From: CAZJYI01 sp964550025
GTDB taxonomy: Bacteria > Verrucomicrobiota > Kiritimatiellia > UBA8416 > CAYOBW01
NCBI GenBank assembly: GCA_964550025.1
Contig: CAZJYI010000009.1
Location: 69,421-133,420, forward strand
Length of the DNA: 64,000 nt
Direction of reading: 5' to 3'
Shown piece after piece: positions 36,324 to 43,826 of this stretch. The notes beneath the pieces are model-generated. The model was not told the DNA's origin. It searched no databases and saw only the letters and a list, made by a program, of their open reading frames with translations. Numbering within the stretch: the stretch's first letter is position 1; each line of letters opens with the position of its first letter. The position numbers were made by a program, and so were the translations under genes.

Positions 36324-37088
36324 CTACCGCATCATCATCCCGCCTGTCGCGTCGATCGTGGCACCGGTCATATAGCTTGCCGCATCCGAAGCCAAAAAGA
36401 CAACAATGTTTGCAATTTCTTCCGTTTCGGCAATTCGCTTCATGGGCATCCTTGCGAGATACCGCTCCTTCCTTTCCTCCCAGATTCTCGCGACCATTTC
36501 CGTCATGACCATGCCCGGGGCCACGCTGTTGACGAGGATGCCTTCCTCGGCGACCTCCCGCGCGATGGCCCGTGTCATTGACACCAACGCGCCCTTGCTG
36601 GCGTCGTACGGCAGGTGGCCGGACGTCGAGCCCATGAAGGCCGCCAGCGACGTGACGTTGACGATACGGCCCTTGGCCGACCGCGCCCGCAGGCGCGTGA
36701 TGTGCTCGCGGCTGGCCGCAAACGCCCCGGTGACGTTGACGCGGAACGTGTACTCCCACTCGTCCCACGTATAGCTCTGGATGGGGCCGCTTGGGCAGTA
36801 AGCCGCATTGTTCACGAGAACATCGATCTTGCCGTAGGCCTTCTCGAGCGCGTCGAACATGCCGATGATGTCCTCCTCGCTGGCCATATCACCGGGTATG
36901 AGAACCGCGCGGCCAGGGTACGCGTCGGAGTTGATCTCCTCGACGAGGGCCGCGGCCTTCTCCTTGCTCTTGCGGTAGTTCACGCCCACGCTCGCGCCTT
37001 CCTCGGCCAGGGCCCTGCAGATCGCTGTCCCAATCCCTCGCGAACCGCCCGTAACCAGCGCCACTTTGTCAGATAGTTGCAGCTTCAT
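36324..37088 (-). CDS. Short-chain dehydrogenase/reductase (first copy)
   Basis: 254 aa classical SDR: TGGSRGIG cofactor loop at residues about 14-21, NNAA, catalytic Ser in VTSLAAF, YDASKGA with Tyr and Lys, and the C-terminal GATIDATGGMMM. Arg in the loop after the second strand (NYRKSKEKA) favours NADP(H). Likely oxidises or reduces a sugar or polyol of the pathway. The 74-bp spacer to the MFS gene holds a CGCCACTT-type low-complexity repeat. Confidence 0.88.
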   Translation of the reverse strand: MKLQLSDKVALVTGGSRGIGTAICRALAEEGASVGVNYRKSKEKAAALVEEINSDAYPGRAVLIPGDMASEEDIIGMFDALEKAYGKIDVLVNNAAYCPSGPIQSYTWDEWEYTFRVNVTGAFAASREHITRLRARSAKGRIVNVTSLAAFMGSTSGHLPYDASKGALVSMTRAIAREVAEEGILVNSVAPGMVMTEMVARIWEERKERYLARMPMKRIAETEEIANIVVFLASDAASYMTGATIDATGGMMMR

Positions 37089-37108
37089 CGTTCGTTCTCC
37101 ATGTTTTC

Positions 37109-37232
37109 GTAGCGCCCCGCTCCTGCGGGGTGACCTGTTCGCCCGGGCGTCCGGCCAGGACGCGACGCACCCGGTCGCCAGCTTCCTCCTTCGCCCGATG
37201 GGCTTCGGACGGACGAGGGAAGTCGACGCTAC
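37109..37232. repeat. Composite palindromic element bounded by GTAG/CTAC
   Basis: It begins GTAGCG, ends CGCTAC and holds a chain of short hairpins, the clearest being CCCCGC-TCCT-GCGGGG at 37115-37130, then CGCCCGGGCG and a GCGAC/GTCGC pair. It fills the spacer between the SDR and the zinc dehydrogenase and its edge coincides with the TAG stop of the dehydrogenase gene. Confidence 0.6.
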
Positions 37233-38266
37233 GGCACCAGCACCACCCGCAGGGCTTCACCGCTCTGCATCAGCTCATAGGCCGTCAGTATGTCATCAAG
37301 CCCCATGATGTGCGAGGCCAGTTTGTCCGCCGGCATCGTCCCGCCCGCGATCAAGGCCACGGCCCTTTCTACCTGCGGCGGCGTCGAATCGCTCGATCCC
37401 ACGACGCGGATCTCCCCGTAGTGGATCAGGCGGCTGTCCATGCTCAGCATGTTCTTGCCGACGGGGAGCGACGCGAAAAGGCAGACCGTCCCCTGCTTTC
37501 GTACGAGCGAAAGCGCCTGCTCCTGCGGCGGCCCGGCCGGCGCGGCCACGATCACCACGTCGGCGCCGATCCCGCCGGTCTCGGACTTCACGACTTCGGC
37601 GAGGTCTTCTTCCGCCGGGTTCACGAGACGATCGAAACCGAACCGCTCAACCTGCGCCAGGCGGACCGGGTTGATCTCGGCGACGATGACCTTTCCGGCA
37701 CCGACCTCGCGCGCGACGCAGGCGTTGATGATGCCCATGGGCCCCGCGCCGACAACCAGCACCGTGTCACCCTCGGCGATGTGGCAGTTCTCGAGCGAGT
37801 TGACGCAGCAACTCACCGGTTCAGCCAGCGCCGCATGCACCGCCGCCACGCTTCCCGGAACCTTGACGACGTGCCCGTTCTGCAAAGCCCGGGCCGGGAT
37901 GGTGACGTATTCGGCCATGCCGCCGTTGTAGCTGAATCCCATGGGGGCGACCTCGGCACACAGGTTCCTGTGCCCCTTCCGGCAGTAGAAACACGCTCCG
38001 CAGGAGACCGAAGTGGCCATTACGACACGCTCGCCCACGGCGAAGCCCGCGACGGCGTCGCCCACCGTCTCAACCAGCCCCGTGAACTCGTGGCCCACGA
38101 CGCGCGGCGGCTTGATGCGCGGGTTGCCGACGAGGAAGGCTTTCAGGTCGGATCCGCACACCGCGCAGGCATCGACCTTTGCGCGGATCTCATCGTCGGC
38201 ACAGGCGGGAACGTCGACGTCCTCTACTCGAACGTCCTTGGGGCCATGGTAGACAACTGCTTTCAA
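37229..38266 (-). CDS. Medium-chain zinc-dependent polyol/alcohol dehydrogenase
   Basis: 345 aa of the sorbitol/threonine dehydrogenase branch. Catalytic zinc ligands in CAVCGSD and VVGHEFTG, structural zinc cysteines in CGACFYCRKGHRNLC, Rossmann loop VVGAGPMGI. No N-terminal extension, so no sign of encapsulation in the BMC. Likely oxidises a polyol or sugar to a ketose feeding the kinase. Part of the minus-strand train. Confidence 0.9.
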   Translation of the reverse strand: MKAVVYHGPKDVRVEDVDVPACADDEIRAKVDACAVCGSDLKAFLVGNPRIKPPRVVGHEFTGLVETVGDAVAGFAVGERVVMATSVSCGACFYCRKGHRNLCAEVAPMGFSYNGGMAEYVTIPARALQNGHVVKVPGSVAAVHAALAEPVSCCVNSLENCHIAEGDTVLVVGAGPMGIINACVAREVGAGKVIVAEINPVRLAQVERFGFDRLVNPAEEDLAEVVKSETGGIGADVVIVAAPAGPPQEQALSLVRKQGTVCLFASLPVGKNMLSMDSRLIHYGEIRVVGSSDSTPPQVERAVALIAGGTMPADKLASHIMGLDDILTAYELMQSGEALRVVLVP

Positions 38267-38340
38267 GAGACTTCCTCCGCTATTCTCGGTGCCAGGCGCG
38301 AACGTTCGCTATCTGAGCCCGTCTGGTGTTCCCCGTCCGC

Positions 38341-38519
38341 GTAGGTCCCATTTGTAATGGGACCAGTGAACGGGACCGATGCAGTCACGCGACAGTCTGG
38401 TCGGAGTCCGCTACTGCCCCGTTCCTGCATCCTCGCGTTCCCGGGGTCCCAGCGCAACTGGGACCTACTCTTGCCACCACGTGTCACTTGGTGTCACCTG
38501 GGGTCAGGCCTCTGACCCC
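38341..38519. repeat. GGTCCC palindromes and a short GGGGTCAG hairpin
   Basis: Within the 272-bp spacer: GTAGGTCCCAT-N5-ATGGGACC at 38341-38364, GGTCCCAG-CGCAA-CTGGGACCTAC at 38445-38468, and GGGGTCAG-GCCT-CTGACCCC at 38500-38519. The first two belong to the family also seen three times at 52135-52310. No gene is seen in this spacer, which is the largest interruption of the minus-strand train and may contain an internal promoter or processing site. Confidence 0.75.
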
Positions 38520-38538
38520 TGTTCTGACTATTCTGACT

Positions 38539-39405
38539 CTACACAATCTCGATCCTGTACTCCGTCCTGAATGTGCACCCGCCGCCCAACGGCATTATGC
38601 CTTCCTTGGTGGTCAGTTCGCCATCCGTGTCTTCGGGATCGGGCACACCGAACCAGGGCTCGATGCAAGCGAACGGACCGCCTGACGGTCCCCACAGGCC
38701 GAGGTACGGGACGCCTTGCGTCGTCACCCTTACCAGCTTGCCGTTGCGGCTGTTCCGGATCTCGAACACTTTGGACGTGGGATGTTTGAGGATCACGGCG
38801 CCGCGGCTGAACAGTTCCCTGGTAATGAAAATCTGGCGGCTGTTGTCGAACACGGGCGCCGTCTCGTTGAGGCACATCCCGTCCCCGAAAAAATGGCGTT
38901 CGACGCTCTCGGATTCGCTGAAGTGGTAGTAGTAGTGTTCAAGATGCCCCCCGGCGAACGGCATGTTGAAAGCGGGATGCGAGCCGATGGAGAAGTACAT
39001 CGTGCCTGTGCCCGTATTGACGACCTCGTACGTTACGCCGACCGTGTTCCCGACTAGCATATAGTGCGCTCTGAGCACGAAGTCGAAGGGGTACATCGAT
39101 TTCGTTTCATTGCTCGAATCGGTCTGAAACGTCGCGCGCTCCGCATCGGAACTGACGAGTGTCCACTCTTTCTTCCGCACGATGCCGTGGGAGGGCATCG
39201 AGTACGTCCTGCCCTGGAAGCGGTAAGTGCCGTTTCGCAGCCCGCCGATGATGGGAAACAGGATGGGAGCCGAACCACTCCACCACGCGGGGTCGCCCTT
39301 CCAAATGTACTCCGCCCCGGTCGACCGTTCACAAATGCTTTTGATCTCCGCCCCCATCTCCGCGATGCGGACGTTCAAATGCGCGTTGGTCAGGTAGGCA
39401 CTCAT
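38539..39405 (-). CDS. Aldose 1-epimerase family protein (LacX-like)
   Basis: 288 aa of the galactose-mutarotase fold, LacX/YeaD-like branch: GAEIKSI, APILFPIIGGLRNGTY, MPSHGIVR with the first His, SIGSHPAFNMPF with the second His, and GPFACIEPWFGVPD with the catalytic Glu. Interconverts anomers of an aldose, supplying the form used downstream. Followed by a low-complexity spacer before DeoC. Confidence 0.85.
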   Translation of the reverse strand: MSAYLTNAHLNVRIAEMGAEIKSICERSTGAEYIWKGDPAWWSGSAPILFPIIGGLRNGTYRFQGRTYSMPSHGIVRKKEWTLVSSDAERATFQTDSSNETKSMYPFDFVLRAHYMLVGNTVGVTYEVVNTGTGTMYFSIGSHPAFNMPFAGGHLEHYYYHFSESESVERHFFGDGMCLNETAPVFDNSRQIFITRELFSRGAVILKHPTSKVFEIRNSRNGKLVRVTTQGVPYLGLWGPSGGPFACIEPWFGVPDPEDTDGELTTKEGIMPLGGGCTFRTEYRIEIV

Positions 39406-39528
39406 TCTCGGTGCGGTAGCTAGTCCCTGTTCCAGGGCTAGTCATCAGTGATCAGTTACCAGTCATCAGTAACACGAGACCTTTGTCGACTGCCCACGGA
39501 TCACTGCCCACTGATCACTGATCAGTGA
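39406..39528. repeat. CACTGATCAGTG-type low-complexity spacer
   Basis: 123 bp between the epimerase and DeoC with many overlapping copies of CAGTGATCAG / CACTGATCAC / CATCAGT words, both orientations, and an imperfect hairpin CTAGTCCCTG...CAGGGCTAG near 39420-39442. No gene. One of several spacers in this train each filled by a different short repeat. Confidence 0.6.
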
Positions 39529-40317
39529 CTAATATCCCCCCTCACCCTCCTGGCCCGTGACGATGGCGACACTGGACACGGCGCCGATGCGGTTGGCGCC
39601 GGAGGAGATGAGCTGTATGGCGCGGGGGTGGTTGCGCACGCCGCCGCTGGCTTTGACGCCGAACTCGGGGCCGACCGTGCGGCGCATCAGGGCTATGTCT
39701 TCCGGGGTGGCGCCGCCGCCCGCGAAGCCGGAGCAGGTCTTCACAAAGTCCGCGCCGGCCTTCTTGGATAGCTCGCACGCGATCACCTTCTCCTCGTCGG
39801 TGAGGAGGCTGGTCTCGATGATGACCTTGAGTACGGTGGTGCTGCGTGTCGCGCGCCGTACCGCCCGAATGTCGTCCTCGACCAGTTTCAGGTTGCCCGA
39901 CTTGAGCGCGCCGACGTTGATGACCATGTCCAGTTCGCTCGCGCCGTCGGAGATGCAACGTCTTGCCTCGAAAGCCTTGGCCCGCGAATCCATCTGCCCG
40001 AGCGGGAACCCGATCACGGCGCAGACCCTGATCCCCGTTCCCTGAAGCTTCTTGGCGACGTAACGCACGCGGCCGGAGTTGACGCAGACCGACTTGAATT
40101 TCCAATACACGGCTTCGTCACACAGCTTGTCGAAAGCCGCGTCCGGGGCGTCAGCCTTCAGCATGGTGTGGTCGATGTACTTCGCGAGCTGCGCGGGTGC
40201 CGACGTGTTGTCCGCCGCGGGGGCGCTCCCGCCTGCGGCCGCGCCCGCGATCCCTGCGGCGTTCAGCCTTTTCATCACCTCGCCGGCGATCTTGTCGATG
40301 AGGGCATTCTCGTCCAT
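39529..40317 (-). CDS. DeoC-like aldolase with N-terminal encapsulation peptide (BMC cargo)
   Basis: 262-aa class I aldolase of the deoxyribose-phosphate aldolase family. After a helix ENALIDKIAGEVMKRLNA and a roughly 25-residue Ala/Gly/Ser/Pro linker, the TIM barrel begins AKYIDHTMLK. Schiff-base Lys193 lies in FVKTCSG, the second active Lys222 in GVKASGG, and the Asp is in LDMVINVGALKSG. The canonical reaction is 2-deoxy-D-ribose-5-phosphate to acetaldehyde and glyceraldehyde-3-phosphate, ideal as the aldehyde-producing signature enzyme of a metabolosome. Start ATG 40317 is 8 bp after RpiB; a frame open to 40695 overlaps RpiB and is not used. Confidence 0.9.
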   Translation of the reverse strand: MDENALIDKIAGEVMKRLNAAGIAGAAAGGSAPAADNTSAPAQLAKYIDHTMLKADAPDAAFDKLCDEAVYWKFKSVCVNSGRVRYVAKKLQGTGIRVCAVIGFPLGQMDSRAKAFEARRCISDGASELDMVINVGALKSGNLKLVEDDIRAVRRATRSTTVLKVIIETSLLTDEEKVIACELSKKAGADFVKTCSGFAGGGATPEDIALMRRTVGPEFGVKASGGVRNHPRAIQLISSGANRIGAVSSVAIVTGQEGEGGY

Positions 40318-40325
40318 TGTCCTGC

Positions 40326-40901
40326 CTATCCCTTCCACTGCGATCGTTCGATCGCTTTCATCTTGTTTAGCGTAGACCAGCGTTCCCCGCTGGGAAAACG
40401 GCATTCGAGCCAGGTGCGGACCATCTCGCAGAGCTCGCCGCCGCCGTGAAACGGCCCGCCCAGAGTCAAGACGTTCGCGTTGATGTGCTCGCGGCTGTTG
40501 ACGACCGAACGCATGTCGTAGCACAGCGCCGCGCGGATTCCGCGCACCTTGTTGCACACGATCGACGAGCCGATGCCGTCCCCGTCGATCATGATGCCGC
40601 GATCGCACTCGCCCCCGGCAACCTTTCGCGCCACAGCGTGAGCGACGTCCGGGTAGTCTCCGTCTCCGCCGACGTCCGTGACCATGTACCCGCAACTCTC
40701 CAGGTAGGGTCGGACCGCGTTCTTGGCGGCCAGGCCCTTCGCGTCCGACCCGATGGCCACGCGCTTCACATCGTCTCTGAGGTTGACCGGCAGGTTGCGC
40801 GAGGTCGTTTCCGGGACCTGGACGGGCGTGGCGCCGGTCTGTCCCGACAAGACCTTGTCCACAACCTGCTGAACGATTCTATCGATGTCGAGCTCAGCCA
40901 T
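40326..40901 (-). CDS. RpiB/LacAB-family sugar-phosphate isomerase-like, with encapsulation peptide
   Basis: 191 aa. An N-terminal helix ELDIDRIVQQVVDKVLSG and a linker to about residue 45 precede the RpiB fold: VAIGSDAKG, DYPDVAHAVA, GIMIDGDGIG, NKVRGIRAALC, SREHINANVL. Canonical RpiB has SDHAG and a catalytic Cys in CGTG; here these read SDAKG and D106-G-D108-G. The family His in SREH is kept. So the fold is sure but ordinary ribose-5-phosphate isomerase activity is doubtful. AGGA before ATG 40901 favours this start over 40934. Co-transcribed with DeoC. Confidence 0.85.
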   Translation of the reverse strand: MAELDIDRIVQQVVDKVLSGQTGATPVQVPETTSRNLPVNLRDDVKRVAIGSDAKGLAAKNAVRPYLESCGYMVTDVGGDGDYPDVAHAVARKVAGGECDRGIMIDGDGIGSSIVCNKVRGIRAALCYDMRSVVNSREHINANVLTLGGPFHGGGELCEMVRTWLECRFPSGERWSTLNKMKAIERSQWKG

Positions 40902-40938
40902 CTCGTTCCTGCTGCTGTGTCTCCTGTGCGCCACTCAG

Positions 40939-41009
40939 TAGCCTGCTTCTGCCGGAAGCAGGCTGGCATTGCCACTGTCCCGAGCCCGCGCTCGGCAACC
41001 GCGGGCTAC
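40939..41009. repeat. Composite palindromic element bounded by GTAG/CTAC
   Basis: GTAGCCTGCTTC...GAAGCAGGC (arms 40941-40949 and 40955-40963) followed by GCCCGCG...CGCGGGCTAC (arms 40984-40990 and 41000-41006) in the spacer between RpiB and a BMC-P gene. Same architecture as the elements at 37109 and 38341. Confidence 0.7.
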
Positions 41010-41017
41010 ACCGCTGT

Positions 41018-41293
41018 TCAGATTTCCCGCGCGATCTCGTCCACCACCCCGGCCACGACGGCCCGGATGGTCATGATGTCCGGCGTGTCCAGGAGCATGC
41101 GCGCCGAGCCGCCTTCATCCATGATGAGGACGGTGTCCCCGACGCCGGCCTGGACGCCGTCTACCGCCAGGGTCGTTTTGCCCTTGGGCTCGCCCTCCGG
41201 CGTGATCGGCTGGACAATGAGCATCTTCAGCCCCTTGTAGTCCTCGATCTTCTGGTCGGACACGATGTCCCCGATGACCTTCCCCAGAATCAT
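41018..41293 (-). CDS. BMC-P shell vertex protein 1 (EutN/CcmL family)
   Basis: 91-aa pentameric bacterial microcompartment vertex protein. MILGKVIGDIVSDQK start, LKMLIVQPITPEG, AVDGVQAGVGDTVLIMDEGGSAR and the closing VVAGVVDEI are the conserved OB-fold blocks. GGAGGGAGT directly precedes the start. Caps the twelve vertices of the polyhedral shell. One of four paralogues in the locus. Confidence 0.93.
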   Translation of the reverse strand: MILGKVIGDIVSDQKIEDYKGLKMLIVQPITPEGEPKGKTTLAVDGVQAGVGDTVLIMDEGGSARMLLDTPDIMTIRAVVAGVVDEIAREI

Positions 41294-41305
41294 ACTCCCT
41301 CCGCT

Positions 41306-41397
41306 GGGGTCAGACCTTGAGTTTGGAGTTTACCGCGTTGCGATTTCCGCATGGTACCGCCTGCCATCTGTAAACTCCAAACTCAAGGTCTGACCCC
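41306..41397. repeat. GGGGTCAGACC inverted-repeat element B (27-bp arms)
   Basis: Perfect 27-bp arms at 41306-41332 and 41371-41397 enclose a 38-bp loop. The outer 15 bases match element A at 33303. The right arm overlaps the 3' end of the next BMC-P gene: its last four codons (GVRP) and TGA are written by the arm itself, implying insertion into or over that gene end. Confidence 0.85.
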
Positions 41398-41664
41398 GTT
41401 TTCAAGATCTATGTGGTCGACGATGCCGAAGATGGCTACGTCGCCGGGTTGGAACCACTCGTAGAAGGCCTGTGCGGCCTCCTTGGAGGACTCGTAGAAC
41501 ACGGTGTCGCCTTCGCCTGCCTGGACAGGGTCCATGGCCACCAGCGCGTCACCGATCTCGTTCCCGTGTTCGTCCAGCGGTTGAACCAGCAGCAGCTTGA
41601 TGCCCTCCAGGCATTCGAGCTTCTGGGTGCTCACCACGGTGCCGACGACTTTTCCAAGCTTCAT
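41383..41664 (-). CDS. BMC-P shell vertex protein 2 (EutN/CcmL family)
   Basis: 93 aa. MKLGKVVGTVVSTQKLECLEGIKLLLVQPL, AMDPVQAGEGDTVFYE and AIFGIVDHIDLE mark the pentamer fold. Two bases separate its ATG from the aldehyde dehydrogenase stop, so the two are coupled. The C-terminal GVRP and stop are encoded by the repeat element B arm; the fold appears complete before that point. Confidence 0.93.
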   Translation of the reverse strand: MKLGKVVGTVVSTQKLECLEGIKLLLVQPLDEHGNEIGDALVAMDPVQAGEGDTVFYESSKEAAQAFYEWFQPGDVAIFGIVDHIDLENGVRP

Positions 41665-41666
41665 GG

Positions 41667-43109
41667 TCAGACAATCCTGAAATGGTCCACGACGACGCAG
41701 CGCCGCTCACGTGTGAAGGTCCGGGCCCGCGTCAGGCCCTCGCCCGTGGGGCTGGCGATCGTGAAGGTCGTGAACCCCGGCCCGCCCTGCCCGAGGCCGG
41801 CGTAGCTGGGCCCGTTCTTGACGAAAATGGAGCAGTTCATGACGCGCGCCATCCGGGTCAGCTTGTCGATGTTCAGCGAGTGCATCATGGCCGAGTGGCG
41901 GAAGCCGTGCTCGCAATCGACGGCCAGGTCGATCCCTTCGTCGACGTCTTTGACGCGTACGATCGGAAGCACAGGCATGAGTTGCTCGGTCCAGACGAGC
42001 GGGTGCTCGCGGCCGACCTCGCAGAGCAGCATGCGCGTGTCCTGCGGTACGTCGAGCCCGAGCGCCTGCTTCGCGATGACGGCGGCGTCCTTGCCGACGT
42101 ATTTCTTGTTGGACATGCCCTCGTGGCCCGGGTGTCCCGGGTCCTCGATCACGGCCTCCGTAATGGCCCTGGTCTGGCTCTCGTTCAGTTCGTACGCGCC
42201 GTGTTTGGCCATTTCCTGCTTGAGGCGGTCGGCGATCGACGCCACCGCAATGATCTCCTTCTCGCAGATGCAGATGATGTTGTTGTCGAAGCTCGCGCCG
42301 TCGACAATGGCCTTGCCGGCACGCTCCAGAACGGCTGTCTCGTCCACGACGCAGGGTGGGTTGCCCGGGCCGGCCGCAATGGCTTTCTTGCCGCTGTTCA
42401 TGGCTACCTTCACGACGCCCGGTCCCCCCGTGACGGCGAGCAGCGCGATGTCCGGGTGCTTCATCATGGCCTGGGCCGATTGGATGGTCGGTCGTCCGAT
42501 GGCAGAGAGCAGGTTGCGCGGCCCGCCCGCCTCGATGATGGCCTCGTTCAGAAGCGATATGGCCATGCAGGAGGAACGCTTCGAGACGGGGTGGGGGTTG
42601 AAGACGACGGAATTGCCGCCCGCGATCATTCCGATGGCGTTGCAGATGACCGTGGCCGTCGGGTTGGTGCAGGGGATAATGGAACCGACAACGCCGTAGG
42701 GAGCGCGCTCGACCAGCGTCAGGCCGTCATCATCGGTGTACGCGAGGGGCTCGATGTCCTCCACGCCCGGGGTCTTGCGGGCCGCGAGCTCGTGCTTGAG
42801 CACCTTGTCCTGCCAGCGCCCCATGCCCGTCTCCTCGCAGACCGTCTTGGAGAGCAACTCCTTGTTGCGACGCGTTGCCCCGCGCATTGCCTCGATGATG
42901 TGGCGGCGTGTTTCGAGGCCCAGTTTCTGCAACTCTCCGTAAGCGATGCCGGCGGCCGCGATGGCGCTCTCGATGTCCGGGAAGATCCCGCTGCCCAGGT
43001 TTTCGTCCTCGGCCGGGGCGGCCGGCGACGGAGTGCTCGTTTCGCCCAGGTCGAGCCCCTTCACGACTTCGGCGACGATCTCCCTGATGCTCTCTTCCAA
43101 GGTTGCCAT
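41667..43109 (-). CDS. CoA-acylating aldehyde dehydrogenase (PduP/EutE-like) with encapsulation peptide
   Basis: 480 aa. The N-terminal helix MATLEESIREIVAEVVKGL and a Ser/Pro/Ala/Glu linker (to about residue 40) form an encapsulation peptide. The enzyme body shows PYGVVGSIIPCTNPT, FNPHP, TGGPGVVK, AGPGNPPCVVDETA and the catalytic Cys280 in NNIICICEKE. Converts the aldehyde released by the aldolase and CoA to acyl-CoA with NAD+. Core enzyme of the metabolosome; flanked by shell genes on both sides. Confidence 0.95.
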   Translation of the reverse strand: MATLEESIREIVAEVVKGLDLGETSTPSPAAPAEDENLGSGIFPDIESAIAAAGIAYGELQKLGLETRRHIIEAMRGATRRNKELLSKTVCEETGMGRWQDKVLKHELAARKTPGVEDIEPLAYTDDDGLTLVERAPYGVVGSIIPCTNPTATVICNAIGMIAGGNSVVFNPHPVSKRSSCMAISLLNEAIIEAGGPRNLLSAIGRPTIQSAQAMMKHPDIALLAVTGGPGVVKVAMNSGKKAIAAGPGNPPCVVDETAVLERAGKAIVDGASFDNNIICICEKEIIAVASIADRLKQEMAKHGAYELNESQTRAITEAVIEDPGHPGHEGMSNKKYVGKDAAVIAKQALGLDVPQDTRMLLCEVGREHPLVWTEQLMPVLPIVRVKDVDEGIDLAVDCEHGFRHSAMMHSLNIDKLTRMARVMNCSIFVKNGPSYAGLGQGGPGFTTFTIASPTGEGLTRARTFTRERRCVVVDHFRIV

Positions 43110-43121
43110 GGCCCGTTCTCT

Positions 43122-43409
43122 CTACTTCTTGTAGGTCGTCTTGCCGCCGCGCTCGATCAGGTCGACGATTCCGAGGATCGACGCGTCGATCGGGTGGTCG
43201 AACGTCCTCTGCGTCTGCCGGTTCGGACTGCCCTTGGCCATCAGGACCATGTCCCCGTGACCCGCTCCCACCTGGTCCAGGGCGACGTGAAAGTCGCCCT
43301 TCAGCACGCCCGACTCGTCGCAGATGTTCACGAGGAGATACTTGGCGTCATCGATGGCATCTGCCGTCTGCGTGGCGACGACCGTGCCGACTACCATTCC
43401 GAGGAGCAT
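43122..43409 (-). CDS. BMC-P shell vertex protein 3 (EutN/CcmL family)
   Basis: 95 aa. MLLGMVVGTVVATQTADAIDDAKYLLVNI, ALDQVGAGHGDMVLMAKGSPNRQ and ASILGIVDLIE. The GSPNRQTQRTF segment is the usual pore/loop region. 12 bp upstream of the aldehyde dehydrogenase. Confidence 0.93.
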   Translation of the reverse strand: MLLGMVVGTVVATQTADAIDDAKYLLVNICDESGVLKGDFHVALDQVGAGHGDMVLMAKGSPNRQTQRTFDHPIDASILGIVDLIERGGKTTYKK

Positions 43410-43461
43410 GGTTCCGTCCGTTTCTTGCTTGCTTTGTTCCTCGCCGTCGAGGGGAAGACCG

Positions 43462-43755
43462 TCAGACCTTCTCGTAGACGTACGAACCGTCGATCTCGAT
43501 ATAGTCGACGATGGCCGTTATCGTGGCGTCGGACGGCTTTCCGAAAGTCGCTTCGGTGTACCGTCCGCAGCTCCCCGAGGCGTAGAAAACGATCTCGTTG
43601 GTTCCCGCACCCACGGCGTCGATGGCCACGATGTAGTCCTTCTTGCCCTGCATCGTGGCGGGGTCGATCTTCTCGAGCAGGAGGAACTTGTTTCCCGTCA
43701 GCTTGTCCGACTTCTGGGATGCGACGACCGTTCCGATCACTTTGCCCAGGATCAT
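43462..43755 (-). CDS. BMC-P shell vertex protein 4 (EutN/CcmL family)
   Basis: 97 aa. MILGKVIGTVVASQKSDKLTGNKFLLLEKID, AIDAVGAGTNEIVFYASGSCGRYTEATFGKP and ATITAIVDYIEIDG. The ASGSxxR loop is typical of PduN/EutN pentamers. 52 bp from the preceding paralogue. Confidence 0.93.
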   Translation of the reverse strand: MILGKVIGTVVASQKSDKLTGNKFLLLEKIDPATMQGKKDYIVAIDAVGAGTNEIVFYASGSCGRYTEATFGKPSDATITAIVDYIEIDGSYVYEKV

Positions 43756-43826
43756 GTTCTAACCACCCGGTAGCGCGCGGAACCGTGTGACGGGCATGTG
43801 CCCGTCGCACGGCAGGCCACGCAGTG

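Noticed and set aside
39529..40695. Longer DeoC frame starting at 40695
   Set aside because: It would overlap most of RpiB and adds an Arg/Gly-rich nonsense N-terminus. ATG 40317 gives the encapsulation helix.
41682..43790. 702-codon open frame on the plus strand
   Set aside because: Antisense to aldehyde dehydrogenase and two BMC-P genes, all of which are unmistakable.
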